From assembly GCA_016303065.1 (NCBI GenBank), contig JAEDMJ010000008.1:1-55303 (forward strand): a DNA stretch of 55,303 nucleotides, in the 5' to 3' direction. Below, piece by piece: positions 1 through 8,052 of this stretch. This stretch comes from Clostridiales bacterium (lineage in GTDB: Bacteria; Bacillota; Clostridia; Oscillospirales; QAMX01). The notes below the pieces were generated by a model. That model made no database searches. It saw nothing but the letters and a program-made list of their open reading frames with translations, and had not been told where the DNA came from. Each line of letters starts with the position of its first letter. The first letter of the stretch is position 1. A program made the position numbers and the translations under genes.

Positions 1-2
1 CC

Positions 3-74
3 TCTTCAGGCAGCTCTTCCTCTTCAGGCAGCTCTTCCTCTTCAGGCAGCTCTTCCTCTTCAGGCAGCTCTTCT
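3..74 (+). repeat. Four tandem 18-bp repeats encoding SSGSSS
   Basis: Unit TCTTCAGGCAGCTCTTCC occurs at 3-20, 21-38, 39-56 and 57-74. The last copy differs in its final base. The array lies in frame within the linker of the NlpC/P60 gene and may continue beyond the left edge. Near-identical units suggest recent slippage or expansion, so linker length could vary between strains. This is a coding minisatellite, not a CRISPR: the units abut and there are no spacers. Confidence 0.9.
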
Positions 75-512
75 TCCTCCGGAGGAAGCTCTTCTTCCGA
101 AAGCGGGTCTTCCACCGAAAGCGGCGACGACGGCAGTTTCAGCTCCGATCTTGCCTCGCAGATCGTCGATTACGCCATGAGCTTCATCGGTATTCCGTAC
201 CGCTACGGCGGGTCTTCACCCTCCACCGGCTTTGACTGTTCCGGACTCACGCAGTATGTCTACGCCCACTTCGGTTACAGCATCTGCCGCACTACCCAGT
301 ACAAAGAGGGCGTTTCCGTCTCATATTCCGAGCTCAAACCCGGAGATCTGGTATTTTTCAACACTACCGGCTACGGCATCGGACACGTCGGAATGTACAT
401 AGGAAATAATCAGTTCATCCACGCGCCCTCCCCCGGAAAGACAGTCTGTATCGAACGGATCGACACCGGCTACTACTACAACCGCTTTGTCTGTGCCGTG
501 CGCATAATCTGA
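3..512 (+). CDS. NlpC/P60 cell-wall peptidase, C-terminal part (5' end outside window)
   Basis: The reading frame is open from base 3 and continues leftwards out of the window, so the gene is partial. A Ser/Gly-rich linker of about 45 residues (SSGSSS repeats, then an acidic Ser-rich stretch) leads into an NlpC/P60 domain of about 115 residues. The catalytic cysteine lies in GFDCSGLTQYVY, and the histidines in GIGHVGMYIG and FIHAPSPG complete a Cys-His-His set. Family members are secreted or surface endopeptidases that cut the D-Glu to diamino-acid bond of peptidoglycan stems. The low-complexity linker probably joins an upstream wall-binding or coiled-coil region. An internal ATG at 177 falls at the domain edge and is unlikely to be the real start, because the upstream frame codes a coherent linker. 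Confidence 0.9.
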   Translation, partial: SSGSSSSSGSSSSSGSSSSSGSSSSSGGSSSSESGSSTESGDDGSFSSDLASQIVDYAMSFIGIPYRYGGSSPSTGFDCSGLTQYVYAHFGYSICRTTQYKEGVSVSYSELKPGDLVFFNTTGYGIGHVGMYIGNNQFIHAPSPGKTVCIERIDTGYYYNRFVCAVRII

Positions 513-542
513 CTTCATAACCTCCTTTTCACATAAATAAAA

Positions 543-588
543 GCGCCGAAATCCCACGCTTTGGAGCTCAGGGGATTCCGGCGTTTTT
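543..588. terminator. Bidirectional rho-independent terminator
   Basis: The arm at 543-555 (GCGCCGAAATCCC) pairs with 571-583 with one mismatch and is followed by T5 on the plus strand. Read on the minus strand it ends in a T4 tract. It separates the NlpC/P60 gene from the convergent S51 peptidase gene and could serve both. Confidence 0.75.
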
Positions 589-602
589 ATCTTTTCTTTT
601 TT

Positions 603-1295
603 TCAGAGAGAACCGTTCTCAACCCGGCTCATCCGGAAATTCCGGTCTGCGTCCAGAAGCCATACCGCTCCGCCCTTTGTTCCGGCAGCGACCTCGTACT
701 TTCCGTCGCAGTATATGAGCGCGGCCCCGTTTTCACAGGCAATACCGCTGCGGCTGCGGCTTTTTACCGCTTCGATGAAGCTCTGCCAGTACTGATTCTC
801 AAAATGCGGACAGTTGCAGTACGGCAGAAGCCCCAGGCAGTCGACAAACTCAAAGGCGTTCTGCTCGCCGCAGTCGTCATAGCCCTCGTCGAACCAGCAC
901 ATTGCCCCTGAGCTGACGCCCGAAAGCACGACGCCTTTTTCAAACGCCTCTCTAAGGGCATCGGAGGCTCCGCTCGAATTCCAAACCTCCATCAGGAACG
1001 CAAGGTTTCCGCCGCCTGCGAAAACAATGTCGGAACCGACGATCGCATCGTGTATCTCTTTTTTCGAAAGCTCCGTGTTCGTCAGAGTTATGGTCCTGAA
1101 TTCCGAACATCCAAGCCCCTTGAATATCGTCTCGAGAGTCGCCTCGCCTCCGATATTGTCGTGTCCCGCAGTCGGAAGGGAAAGAACTTTGGGAGCCGGC
1201 TTTTCTGCCATTTCCACAATGCGCTTAAAGACGGGCATCATTTCTCCGTCCTCAAACCCTCCGCCGCCAAGCGCAGCAATGCGTCTTTTTTCCAA
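603..1295 (-). CDS. Peptidase S51 family protein (dipeptidase E / cyanophycinase-like)
   Basis: 230 residues, the normal size for PepE-type serine peptidases, which fold like class I glutamine amidotransferases. The nucleophile elbow is GVSSGAMCW with Ser128 as the likely catalytic serine, and an upstream FAGGGNLAF loop and a downstream CPHFEN histidine fit the family. PepE enzymes cleave Asp-X dipeptides, but distant members have other substrates, so only the family is firm. The start is a TTG preceded by GAGGTG at an 8-base spacing, and a TTGACA-N17-TAATAT promoter lies just upstream. The gene stands alone, divergent from the DUF4091 gene. Confidence 0.85.
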   Translation of the reverse strand: MEKRRIAALGGGGFEDGEMMPVFKRIVEMAEKPAPKVLSLPTAGHDNIGGEATLETIFKGLGCSEFRTITLTNTELSKKEIHDAIVGSDIVFAGGGNLAFLMEVWNSSGASDALREAFEKGVVLSGVSSGAMCWFDEGYDDCGEQNAFEFVDCLGLLPYCNCPHFENQYWQSFIEAVKSRSRSGIACENGAALIYCDGKYEVAAGTKGGAVWLLDADRNFRMSRVENGSL

Positions 1296-1359
1296 ATCAA
1301 AAGCACCTCTTTTTTTTCAAAAAAGCAAAGCGTGCGCTCTGCCTCCGTCGTTTCAGAAA

Positions 1360-1388
1360 ATATTATCACATCGCGCCGCTTTTGTCAA
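1360..1388 (-). promoter_or_regulatory. Sigma-A-type promoter for the S51 peptidase gene
   Basis: On the minus strand TTGACA (1388-1383), a 17-base spacer and TAATAT (1365-1360) precede the TTG-started gene by about 65 bases. Confidence 0.7.
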
Positions 1389-1428
1389 TAAACCCGTCGC
1401 ATTTCCGCCCTCCCCCGACAAAAACAGC

Positions 1429-1457
1429 TTGCACATTCAATATGCGCATGATATAAT
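1429..1457 (+). promoter_or_regulatory. Sigma-A-type promoter for the DUF4091 gene
   Basis: TTGCAC (1429-1434), a 17-base spacer and a perfect TATAAT (1452-1457) lie 35 bases before the start codon. An AAGGAG ribosome site lies between promoter and ATG. Confidence 0.85.
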
Positions 1458-1492
1458 AACTCAAACCCAAAAATGAAAAGGAGCAGCTGCAT

Positions 1493-3040
1493 ATGAGATA
1501 TCTTGTCGTCGACGACACCGAATTCATCTATCCCGACACCGACGTATACGCGACGGGTTCGCAGGTTCTCGATCTTTTTTCTCCGCGGGGAAGCTATGCC
1601 GCAGCCCAGGTGCTGTTTTGGGATCTTCCCGAAGACGGACGCATAGACATCCGGCTCTCCCTTCCCGGTTTTGAAAGCGAGATCTACGGGCTTCTTCCCA
1701 TCCCGGTCGAAACCAACGCGGGCATGAGCGATGAAGCCGTGCGGCCCAACAACCCCTCCCGCCGCGCGCCCTTCGAGGTATGCGACTGTCTCCGCCCCTA
1801 TGACGGAACGATCCCCACAAGGCTCGGCCGCGGAGGAATATACCTTGCCGTTCCGGTTTCCGAAGACGCAGTTCCGGGAACGGTGACCGGAGAGCTTCTG
1901 GCTGGCGGCACAAAAATCCCCCTCCGGCTTGAGATTTTTTCCGCCCGCGTTCCCCGCACGACGCTCAAGATCATCCAGGGCTACGACAGAAGACCCCTTG
2001 AAAATTTCCACGGGCTCACCCCCGGCACTCCGGAATACGTCGAAATGGACAGAAAGTATCTCGCCGCGCTTCGCCGGATGCACCAGAACATGATGTTCAC
2101 CTCCGGCGTAAAGGTGACGAAAACCGGAGAAAACAGCTTTTCCTTTGACTTTTCCGCGCTTGAAAACAATATCCGGACCTATCTCGACGCCGGAATGGAA
2201 TACTTCACCGCCCCTTGCATAGGCGGGCGGCACAGCTGGAGCGAGTCCACGATTTATCTGAACGGAAACATCCCTGCAATGAGCTACGAGGGGTACTGCT
2301 ATCTTTCGCAGTATCTGCCGGGACTCACCGAAATGCTCCGCAGAAACGGCTGGCTCGACCGCTTCTGCATGGAGGTTTGCGATGAACCGAACAACGCCAA
2401 CGCGACGGAATTCCGCGCGCTCTGCGGGCTCGTGCACAGGCTCGCTCCGGAGATCCGGCTTATGGACGCCATGTCCTACGGGCCGCTGCACGGCTCCCTC
2501 GACATATGGGTGCCTCTCAACGCGGAGTATCAAAAGCACAGGGCAGAGCTTGAGAGCTTCCGGACAAACGGAGCAGAGATCTGGCACTACGTCTGCTGTG
2601 TGCCGCGCGGCGAAGGCTTTATAAACCGCTTTATGGACTGTCCGCTCATCGAATCCCGGTATCTCTTCTGGGGGAACTACCGCTATTCGCTCACCGGATA
2701 TCTCCACTGGGCGACGAACTGCTACCAGCCGGGACAGAATCCCTTCCTCCAGAGCTGTCCCGAACACCACAATGCCGACTCCGTGTGTTTCCTCCCCGCC
2801 GGGGATACGCATCTTCTCTACCCCGGAACGGACGGCCCCTGGCTCTCCATCCGCGCGGAAAGCATGCGCTCCGGCGTCGAGGAATATGAGCTGCTGCGCC
2901 TGCTTTCCGAAAGCGACAAGGAGTGCGCCGACAGGCTGTGCGCTGCCTGCTTCCGCTCTTTCAACGACGTTGAATATGATCCGACCGCTTTCCGCCGGAT
3001 AAAAAAAGAACTGCTCAAAGCCGTTTCCGCGCTTTTTTAA
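1493..3040 (+). CDS. DUF4091-containing putative glycoside hydrolase
   Basis: 515 residues. The N-terminal third looks like a beta-sandwich. The middle has barrel-like features, including an EVCDEPN motif near residue 300 in which Asp-Glu could be the catalytic acids, as in GH123-like enzymes. The C-terminal part carries the DUF4091 signature around SMRSGVEEYELLRLL and a Trp/Tyr-rich YLHWATNCYQPGQNPF segment. Such proteins are usually found with glycan-degradation genes, and their substrate is generally unknown. No clear signal peptide is seen, so it is probably cytoplasmic. The ATG at 1493 has AAGGAG upstream and its own promoter, and the gene is closed by a strong terminator. Confidence 0.8.
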   Translation: MRYLVVDDTEFIYPDTDVYATGSQVLDLFSPRGSYAAAQVLFWDLPEDGRIDIRLSLPGFESEIYGLLPIPVETNAGMSDEAVRPNNPSRRAPFEVCDCLRPYDGTIPTRLGRGGIYLAVPVSEDAVPGTVTGELLAGGTKIPLRLEIFSARVPRTTLKIIQGYDRRPLENFHGLTPGTPEYVEMDRKYLAALRRMHQNMMFTSGVKVTKTGENSFSFDFSALENNIRTYLDAGMEYFTAPCIGGRHSWSESTIYLNGNIPAMSYEGYCYLSQYLPGLTEMLRRNGWLDRFCMEVCDEPNNANATEFRALCGLVHRLAPEIRLMDAMSYGPLHGSLDIWVPLNAEYQKHRAELESFRTNGAEIWHYVCCVPRGEGFINRFMDCPLIESRYLFWGNYRYSLTGYLHWATNCYQPGQNPFLQSCPEHHNADSVCFLPAGDTHLLYPGTDGPWLSIRAESMRSGVEEYELLRLLSESDKECADRLCAACFRSFNDVEYDPTAFRRIKKELLKAVSALF

Positions 3041-3127
3041 GCGCACATTCCGCACTTTTTTTCAAGCAGCAACGGGTTCGTCCCCCCCGGGCAGGCCGGG
3101 GGGAGGCAGAAATTTTCCGAAAGCAAA

Positions 3128-3172
3128 ATCCGGCGCAGCCGCCTTTTTACTGGCGGCTGCGCCGGATGTTTT
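3128..3172. terminator. Strong bidirectional terminator
   Basis: Perfect 16-bp arms (3128-3143 and 3152-3167; ATCCGGCGCAGCCGCC) with an 8-base loop, followed by GTTTTT. The minus-strand reading ends in TTTTGC. It separates the convergent DUF4091 gene and the ABC operon. Confidence 0.9.
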
Positions 3173-3191
3173 TGATGTCCGTCCGGGAAGC

Positions 3192-4712
3192 TCAGTTCAG
3201 AACTCCTCCGGCAAGTATCGTCTGGATGTCCTGGTCGATCTCCTTGAGCTTGACCACGTTGACGGTAAAGCCTGCCTCGGAGATGTCCGCATCGTCAAAC
3301 AGCACCGCGTACTGGCGGCTCGTGACCTTATAGAATCTGACCGTCGAAGTGAAGCTGCTGTTTTTGTATTTCACCGTCATCGTATACGAAGGCTCGTCCT
3401 CGATGATCGGATTTTCCTCGCCGACCATCAGCTCGTCGTAAGTGGTTCCGATGCAGTCCGTATAAAGGCTTCTTCCGTTTTTCTCCGAAAGAATCGACTG
3501 GACTCCGGTGGAATGGTCGAGTATCTGGGCGACCCAGGTGCCCGTTGAATTCGTGTTGTCAACAGTGTCGTCGATATACACCGTGTATTTGCCCGACGGC
3601 GTAGTGATGTCAAGCTGCTCGACAAGCGTAATATTGTGTATCCAGGCAAGACCGCTTCTGAAATCAATCGCCTTGAGATCCACAAAGGTCCCCGTGCCGT
3701 AAGCCATGTATATGACGTCATAGCCTTCAACCATGATGTACACCACGCCGGAGTTGGCGCCCGACGGAGTCGCAAAGTAATAGGTAAAGTCTCCGCTGGC
3801 GAGTGAAAAATCAATTCTCGCCGCCCGGTTGAAGCCATAAGTCTCAAGTTCCTCTTCAGAAGGATCCATAACAGCGACCTGGACCACCTGGCTGTCGACA
3901 ATGAGGCTCAGCATTTGTTCGCCGAGAATCTGGTCGCTCACATAGCAGGAATAGGGGCTCTCCATGTAAAACGAGGTGTACAGAAGCTCGCCTTCCACGT
4001 CGCTTGTCAAGGACTCAAAACGCTTGATAACTACGGAATCACCCGCGCGGTTCGTGAACGTCAGGGATCTTATTTCGTCGTAATACTCACCGAACGAGGG
4101 AAGGATGTTCGTCGTGAGGAAATGGGCGGCGCCGTTGAGGAAAGTGCCCGCATTGAGCGTCGAAATAAGGTATACCTCCGGCTTTCCGGCAAGCTGGCAG
4201 TAATAGCCCTCGCCGGAAATGATCTTGTTGTGCGAACCGATAAGAAGCGTGAAGCTCTCCGCGTCGGAATCATCGTAGGGCGTGACCATGACCACGGTCG
4301 CGTGTTCCTTGTCGAGCCCGTACTCGGAATAGTCCTCCGGAGCCTCGGACACAAGCTCAAGCGCATCCAACGCGGTGGTACGCTCAAACGCCTTTGCAAG
4401 GCTGTACTGCTCGTAATAGCCGAAACGGCTCTCGTCGTCGTAGATCCCGCCGTCATAGAAATAGTAAAGCGGCTCTGCGGCTTCTCCGTTTTCAGCGCCC
4501 TCCTCGGGCTCTATCTTTCCGATATGGAATGTGTAATCGCTTTCCGGACCTCTGACGGAAACAAAGGAATAATCCGTGGGGTCCGCTTCGACTATCTTTA
4601 TTGTTTCATCGGCCGAATCATCAGGGATCACATACTCGAGGATGAGCCATGCCGCCGCCAAAAGCACAACGACAATGCCGACAAAAGCGATCTTTTTGAT
4701 CTGTCTTTTCAT
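3192..4712 (-). CDS. DUF4340 domain-containing membrane-anchored protein
   Basis: 506 residues from the ATG at 4712, which shares one base with the stop of the upstream GldG-like gene (TGATG). The longer reading to 4778 lies inside that gene and is rejected. A cationic N-terminus (MKRQIKK) leads into a single membrane helix at about residues 8-27. The rest is extracytoplasmic, beta-rich and acidic, as in DUF4340 proteins. These sit next to ABC-2 and GldG-like proteins in many Clostridia and are inferred to be accessory subunits of the transporter. No catalytic motif is visible and the substrate is unknown. Confidence 0.85.
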   Translation of the reverse strand: MKRQIKKIAFVGIVVVLLAAAWLILEYVIPDDSADETIKIVEADPTDYSFVSVRGPESDYTFHIGKIEPEEGAENGEAAEPLYYFYDGGIYDDESRFGYYEQYSLAKAFERTTALDALELVSEAPEDYSEYGLDKEHATVVMVTPYDDSDAESFTLLIGSHNKIISGEGYYCQLAGKPEVYLISTLNAGTFLNGAAHFLTTNILPSFGEYYDEIRSLTFTNRAGDSVVIKRFESLTSDVEGELLYTSFYMESPYSCYVSDQILGEQMLSLIVDSQVVQVAVMDPSEEELETYGFNRAARIDFSLASGDFTYYFATPSGANSGVVYIMVEGYDVIYMAYGTGTFVDLKAIDFRSGLAWIHNITLVEQLDITTPSGKYTVYIDDTVDNTNSTGTWVAQILDHSTGVQSILSEKNGRSLYTDCIGTTYDELMVGEENPIIEDEPSYTMTVKYKNSSFTSTVRFYKVTSRQYAVLFDDADISEAGFTVNVVKLKEIDQDIQTILAGGVLN

Positions 4713-6259
4713 CAGCGGTTTTTCCTCCTCTGCCAAATCACAATGCCCATGACAAGAACCGCCAGCGGGATGAGGCAAAGCAGCACAAGCACAAAGGTCC
4801 TGGCGTTGCCGGTCACAGTAAGCGCGGGATCGGTGTATTTTTTCGCAGATACGCTGACCGTGGTGCTGGCCTTGTTGAACTGGGAAGAAACATTGGTAAA
4901 CAGCTGCATATTGCCGTAGCTGTCGGTGTTGACAAGAGTCTCGTCAAAGACGTAAGCGGAAGACAGGAAGAGAAGATTTCTCTGAACGGCTGTTTTGCCC
5001 TCCGTTCCGCTCTGGTTGACGAGGATCGCCGCGGCAAAGCCGCCCGCAATGTCGCCGTTCTCAACTTCATAGGTCTCAAGGGGAACTCCGCTCTCAACGA
5101 CCTTGCCGTAAGAATAGGAGGAGCTGTTGAGAAGGACCGTATTTGTCATGGAGGAGCCCTTCTCGGTCCAGAGCTGTCTCATGACCCTCGAATAGGGCAT
5201 TACAACATACTGCGTGGAGTCGAGCTTGTTGACAAGCTTGTTTTCGACGGTCGAAGGAACAGAAGCAATTATGTTGGCAAAATTGTTGTTGACCCGGTAG
5301 TAAGCGTCGCAGACAACCGCGCTTTCAAAGGCCACTCCGTACTCTCTGAACAGAAGCTCAAGGTTCGTAAGCTCGGTGATCGCGCTGCTGTGCAGGAAAA
5401 CGAAGTTGTTCCAACCGTTGAGATATTTCTCAAGCTTGTCGATCTCCTCCTCGGTATAGTCCGTGGAGGGCGCGCTCAGAACCACAAGGGAGGTTCCTTC
5501 CGGAATATCCGAGAGCATGAGGTTGACATAAACGACTTTGTAATTGCTCTCTTTAAGAAGCGAGCCGAAATAATCGGTGTTGTACTCTCCGTGACCGTAG
5601 AGCACAACGGCCATAGGAAGGCTCTCCTGGTCAGTCGTCAGCGTCACAATGGCGTTTGTAATCCTGCGCTCGATGTAAACGCCGCTTATATCCTCGCGGT
5701 TTGTATCGTACCAGTAGTAGATGTCTTCGTTGTCGATGAAGGTGTAATTTCCTTCGTCGGTCTCATCCTTGACGATTATGTCGCCGGTCGTGATGCTTAT
5801 GTCCGCCTCGTAAGCCTTGGTAAAGGTCGGATTGCGGAGCGGGTCGACATAGTTGACCGTGACCATTCCGTTTGAGTTGACCTCGTACTTTTTAAGAATC
5901 TCGGCCATCTCGTTGCCGTATGTCTGTCCGCGGAACTCAGCCTCGGTCATAATGATGTTGACGCTTATCTCGCGGTCCAGATTCTTGAGAATTCCGATCG
6001 TCTCTTCGGAAATCGTCATTCTCTTTTCGCTGGTCATGTCGAAATTGATGCCGAAATAATCGGTCAGCAGCCCGACGACGACATTGAGCAGTATGACCGC
6101 GGCGATCACGACGATCGTCAGAACCGTTGCGGCGGTGCCGTACTTAAAGCGCTGCTTTCTCAGCTTGAAATCGTATGACTTGACTTTTTCGGCGATCCCG
6201 CTGTTTTCGGATTCCTCCGAAGCCGGATTCGTGCCGATCTTCTTATCGTTCTTGTTCAT
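4712..6259 (-). CDS. GldG-like ABC transporter auxiliary protein
   Basis: 515 residues. A membrane helix at about 42-65 is followed by a long extracytoplasmic part with the GldG/ABC-type auxiliary fold: FDMTSEKRMTISEETIGIL, then VNIIMTEAEF and a VVLYGHGEYNT segment. It closes with a C-terminal helix (VLVLLCLIPLAVLVMGIVIW) and a basic tail. The equivalent protein in Bacteroidetes is GldG of the gliding machinery. In Clostridia without gliding the role is unknown, but the protein always accompanies an ABC-2 permease and ATPase. Translation is coupled to the DUF4340 gene downstream. Confidence 0.85.
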   Translation of the reverse strand: MNKNDKKIGTNPASEESENSGIAEKVKSYDFKLRKQRFKYGTAATVLTIVVIAAVILLNVVVGLLTDYFGINFDMTSEKRMTISEETIGILKNLDREISVNIIMTEAEFRGQTYGNEMAEILKKYEVNSNGMVTVNYVDPLRNPTFTKAYEADISITTGDIIVKDETDEGNYTFIDNEDIYYWYDTNREDISGVYIERRITNAIVTLTTDQESLPMAVVLYGHGEYNTDYFGSLLKESNYKVVYVNLMLSDIPEGTSLVVLSAPSTDYTEEEIDKLEKYLNGWNNFVFLHSSAITELTNLELLFREYGVAFESAVVCDAYYRVNNNFANIIASVPSTVENKLVNKLDSTQYVVMPYSRVMRQLWTEKGSSMTNTVLLNSSSYSYGKVVESGVPLETYEVENGDIAGGFAAAILVNQSGTEGKTAVQRNLLFLSSAYVFDETLVNTDSYGNMQLFTNVSSQFNKASTTVSVSAKKYTDPALTVTGNARTFVLVLLCLIPLAVLVMGIVIWQRRKNR

Positions 6260-6279
6260 TTTATCTGCCCTCTCCTTTC

Positions 6280-6984
6280 TCAGGCGTAACGGCGCTTGTC
6301 CAGCATTCTGACAGTCAGGAAAAGGAACACCGCAGCAATGCTGACATAGTACAGGATATCGGACAGGTCAAACAGACCGTAAGTAAAGCTTTCGTATCTG
6401 GCAAACACCGAAACCCAGTTCACAACCACCTGAACGACGCGGATGTCAATGTCCGCCACGAGCGTATCGATGAGCCAGAGGCCGATGAGTATCGCCCAGC
6501 TCACAAGCGCGGAGACGAGCTGGTTTTCGCTGGTGGAGGAAACGAAGAGGCCGATGGCGATAAACGCGCTGGCGGCAAAGATGATCGCAACATAGTTGCC
6601 GATGATCGACCAGTACTCCGCAACGCTGCACACCGAAAGTATCACGGGGATCAGGAAAGTTCCCACAAGCGAGATCAGGAAAACGCTGAGCGCAGCAAAA
6701 TATTTTCCCATAACGATGTCCACAATGCGAAGCGGGACCGTATAGAGAAGCTGGTCGGTCTTCATCTTTTTTTCTTCGCTCAGAAGCCTCATGGTCAGAA
6801 TCGGCGCCAAAAACGCCAGTCCCAAAAGAAGCCAGTAAAATATCTGCTTAACATTCGACGAACCCGTCTCAACGTTCATGTAGTAAAAACACAGATTCAT
6901 GACAAGGATGACGACGCCGCTGAAAGCGTAACCGATCGGGGTCGTGTAAAACGCTCTTAAATCTCTTTTGAATACAGCAAACAC
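6280..6984 (-). CDS. ABC-2 type permease (GldF-like)
   Basis: 234 residues with about six hydrophobic helices. The N-terminus MFAVFKRDLRAFYTTPIGYAF is the typical amphipathic entry of GldF/NatB-type permeases, and RLLSEEKKMKTDQLLYTVPL is the conserved cytoplasmic loop after helix 2. It should form the membrane channel with the ATPase encoded 4 bases upstream. The substrate is not evident from sequence. Confidence 0.88.
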   Translation of the reverse strand: MFAVFKRDLRAFYTTPIGYAFSGVVILVMNLCFYYMNVETGSSNVKQIFYWLLLGLAFLAPILTMRLLSEEKKMKTDQLLYTVPLRIVDIVMGKYFAALSVFLISLVGTFLIPVILSVCSVAEYWSIIGNYVAIIFAASAFIAIGLFVSSTSENQLVSALVSWAILIGLWLIDTLVADIDIRVVQVVVNWVSVFARYESFTYGLFDLSDILYYVSIAAVFLFLTVRMLDKRRYA

Positions 6985-6988
6985 GGGT

Positions 6989-7942
6989 CTATGCCTCCTT
7001 TGACGCTTCGGCGTCTTTTTCGGTCAGCTTGATGAATATATCTTCAAGGGAAGCGGACAGCGGATTGAGCATAAGGATCGGATAGCCCGCCTTTGCGCAG
7101 GTGTTGAACAGCAGCCGTCTTATGTCGGCGTTTTTCTTTGAACAGATAAGGAAATCGCAGGTCTCGTTTTCGACAACGCCTTCAAAGACGACGTCGCCCA
7201 TCTCCGGGATATCGCGGAGGAGAGCTTCGGCCTTGTCCCGGGGCGCGGCAATGCGGATCTGCATTCTGTGGTTCATATCCACATACTTCGAAAGGTTCTG
7301 GGGAGTGTCGTCAGCAACGATCCGCCCCTTGTTGATAACCAGGACTCTCTGGCAGATCGCCTGAACTTCCGGAAGAATATGGCTGGAGAGGATGACCGTC
7401 CTCTGTTTTCCGAGAACCTTGATGACATTTCTGATCTCGACAATCTGTATCGGGTCAAGACCGACCGTGGGCTCGTCGAGAATGAGCACCTCCGGGTCTC
7501 CAATAAGCGCCTGGGCAAGGCCGACGCGCTGTTTGTAGCCCTTTGAAAGGTTCTTCACCATTCTCTTGTAAACTCCGGTGATGCCGGCCTGCTCGCATAT
7601 GTCGGAGATATGTCCCTTTCTGTTCCTGTCCACGCCCTTCAGGTCGCAGATAAAGTCCAGATATTCGTTTACGCTCATATCCATATAGAGCGGCGGCTGT
7701 TCCGGCAAATATCCGATGTGGCGCTTTGCCTCCATGGGATCTTCAAGAATGTCGATGCCGTTGATTTTAGCCGATCCTGCCGTTGCGGAAAGATAACCGG
7801 TTATGACGTTCATCGTCGTCGATTTACCGGCCCCGTTAGGTCCCAAAAAGCCCACAAGCTCCCCGTCCTTTATGGAAAAGGATATGTCGTTTACAGCCTT
7901 TTTGTCGCCATAGTGCTTGACTAAGTTGGTTACCTCGATCAT
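6989..7942 (-). CDS. ABC transporter ATP-binding protein
   Basis: 317 residues from the ATG at 7942, which has AGGAAGG upstream; an in-frame extension to 7981 would overlap the -10 box. Walker A is GPNGAGKST, the signature is LSKGYKQRVGLAQAL, Walker B is VLILDEPTVGLDP and the switch histidine is in SSHILPEV. A C-terminal domain of about 90 residues after residue 225 is typical of the CcmA/NatA branch that works with ABC-2 permeases. This is the first gene of a four-gene operon ending with the DUF4340 protein. Confidence 0.93.
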   Translation of the reverse strand: MIEVTNLVKHYGDKKAVNDISFSIKDGELVGFLGPNGAGKSTTMNVITGYLSATAGSAKINGIDILEDPMEAKRHIGYLPEQPPLYMDMSVNEYLDFICDLKGVDRNRKGHISDICEQAGITGVYKRMVKNLSKGYKQRVGLAQALIGDPEVLILDEPTVGLDPIQIVEIRNVIKVLGKQRTVILSSHILPEVQAICQRVLVINKGRIVADDTPQNLSKYVDMNHRMQIRIAAPRDKAEALLRDIPEMGDVVFEGVVENETCDFLICSKKNADIRRLLFNTCAKAGYPILMLNPLSASLEDIFIKLTEKDAEASKEA

Positions 7943-7980
7943 ATGGCTTTCCTTCCTGTTGATGTTGTCGCTTGGTTTCA

Positions 7981-8013
7981 ATTATAACACGAAGATCAAA
8001 ACTTGTGTTACAA
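7981..8013 (-). promoter_or_regulatory. Promoter with overlapping inverted repeat, ABC operon
   Basis: On the minus strand a perfect TATAAT (7986-7981) lies about 40 bases before the ATPase start. The best -35 match, TTGTAA (8013-8008), is 21 bases away, which is poor spacing. The inverted repeat AACACAAG-N7-CTTCGTGTT (8009-7986) covers the spacer and touches the -10. That is where a GntR/YtrA-type repressor often binds, but no such regulator gene is adjacent. Confidence 0.45.
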
Positions 8014-8052
8014 TTCTGTTAACATAAAAATACGCAATAGTTCCGGAAAAGT

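Noticed and set aside
1..80. CRISPR-like array at the left edge
   Set aside because: The 18-bp units are contiguous, without spacers, and encode an in-frame Ser/Gly linker.
1385..3055. Long open frame of 556 codons on the minus strand
   Set aside because: It is the complement of the DUF4091 gene, has no family features, and the plus-strand gene has a promoter, ribosome site and conserved motifs. High G+C content makes such antisense frames common here.
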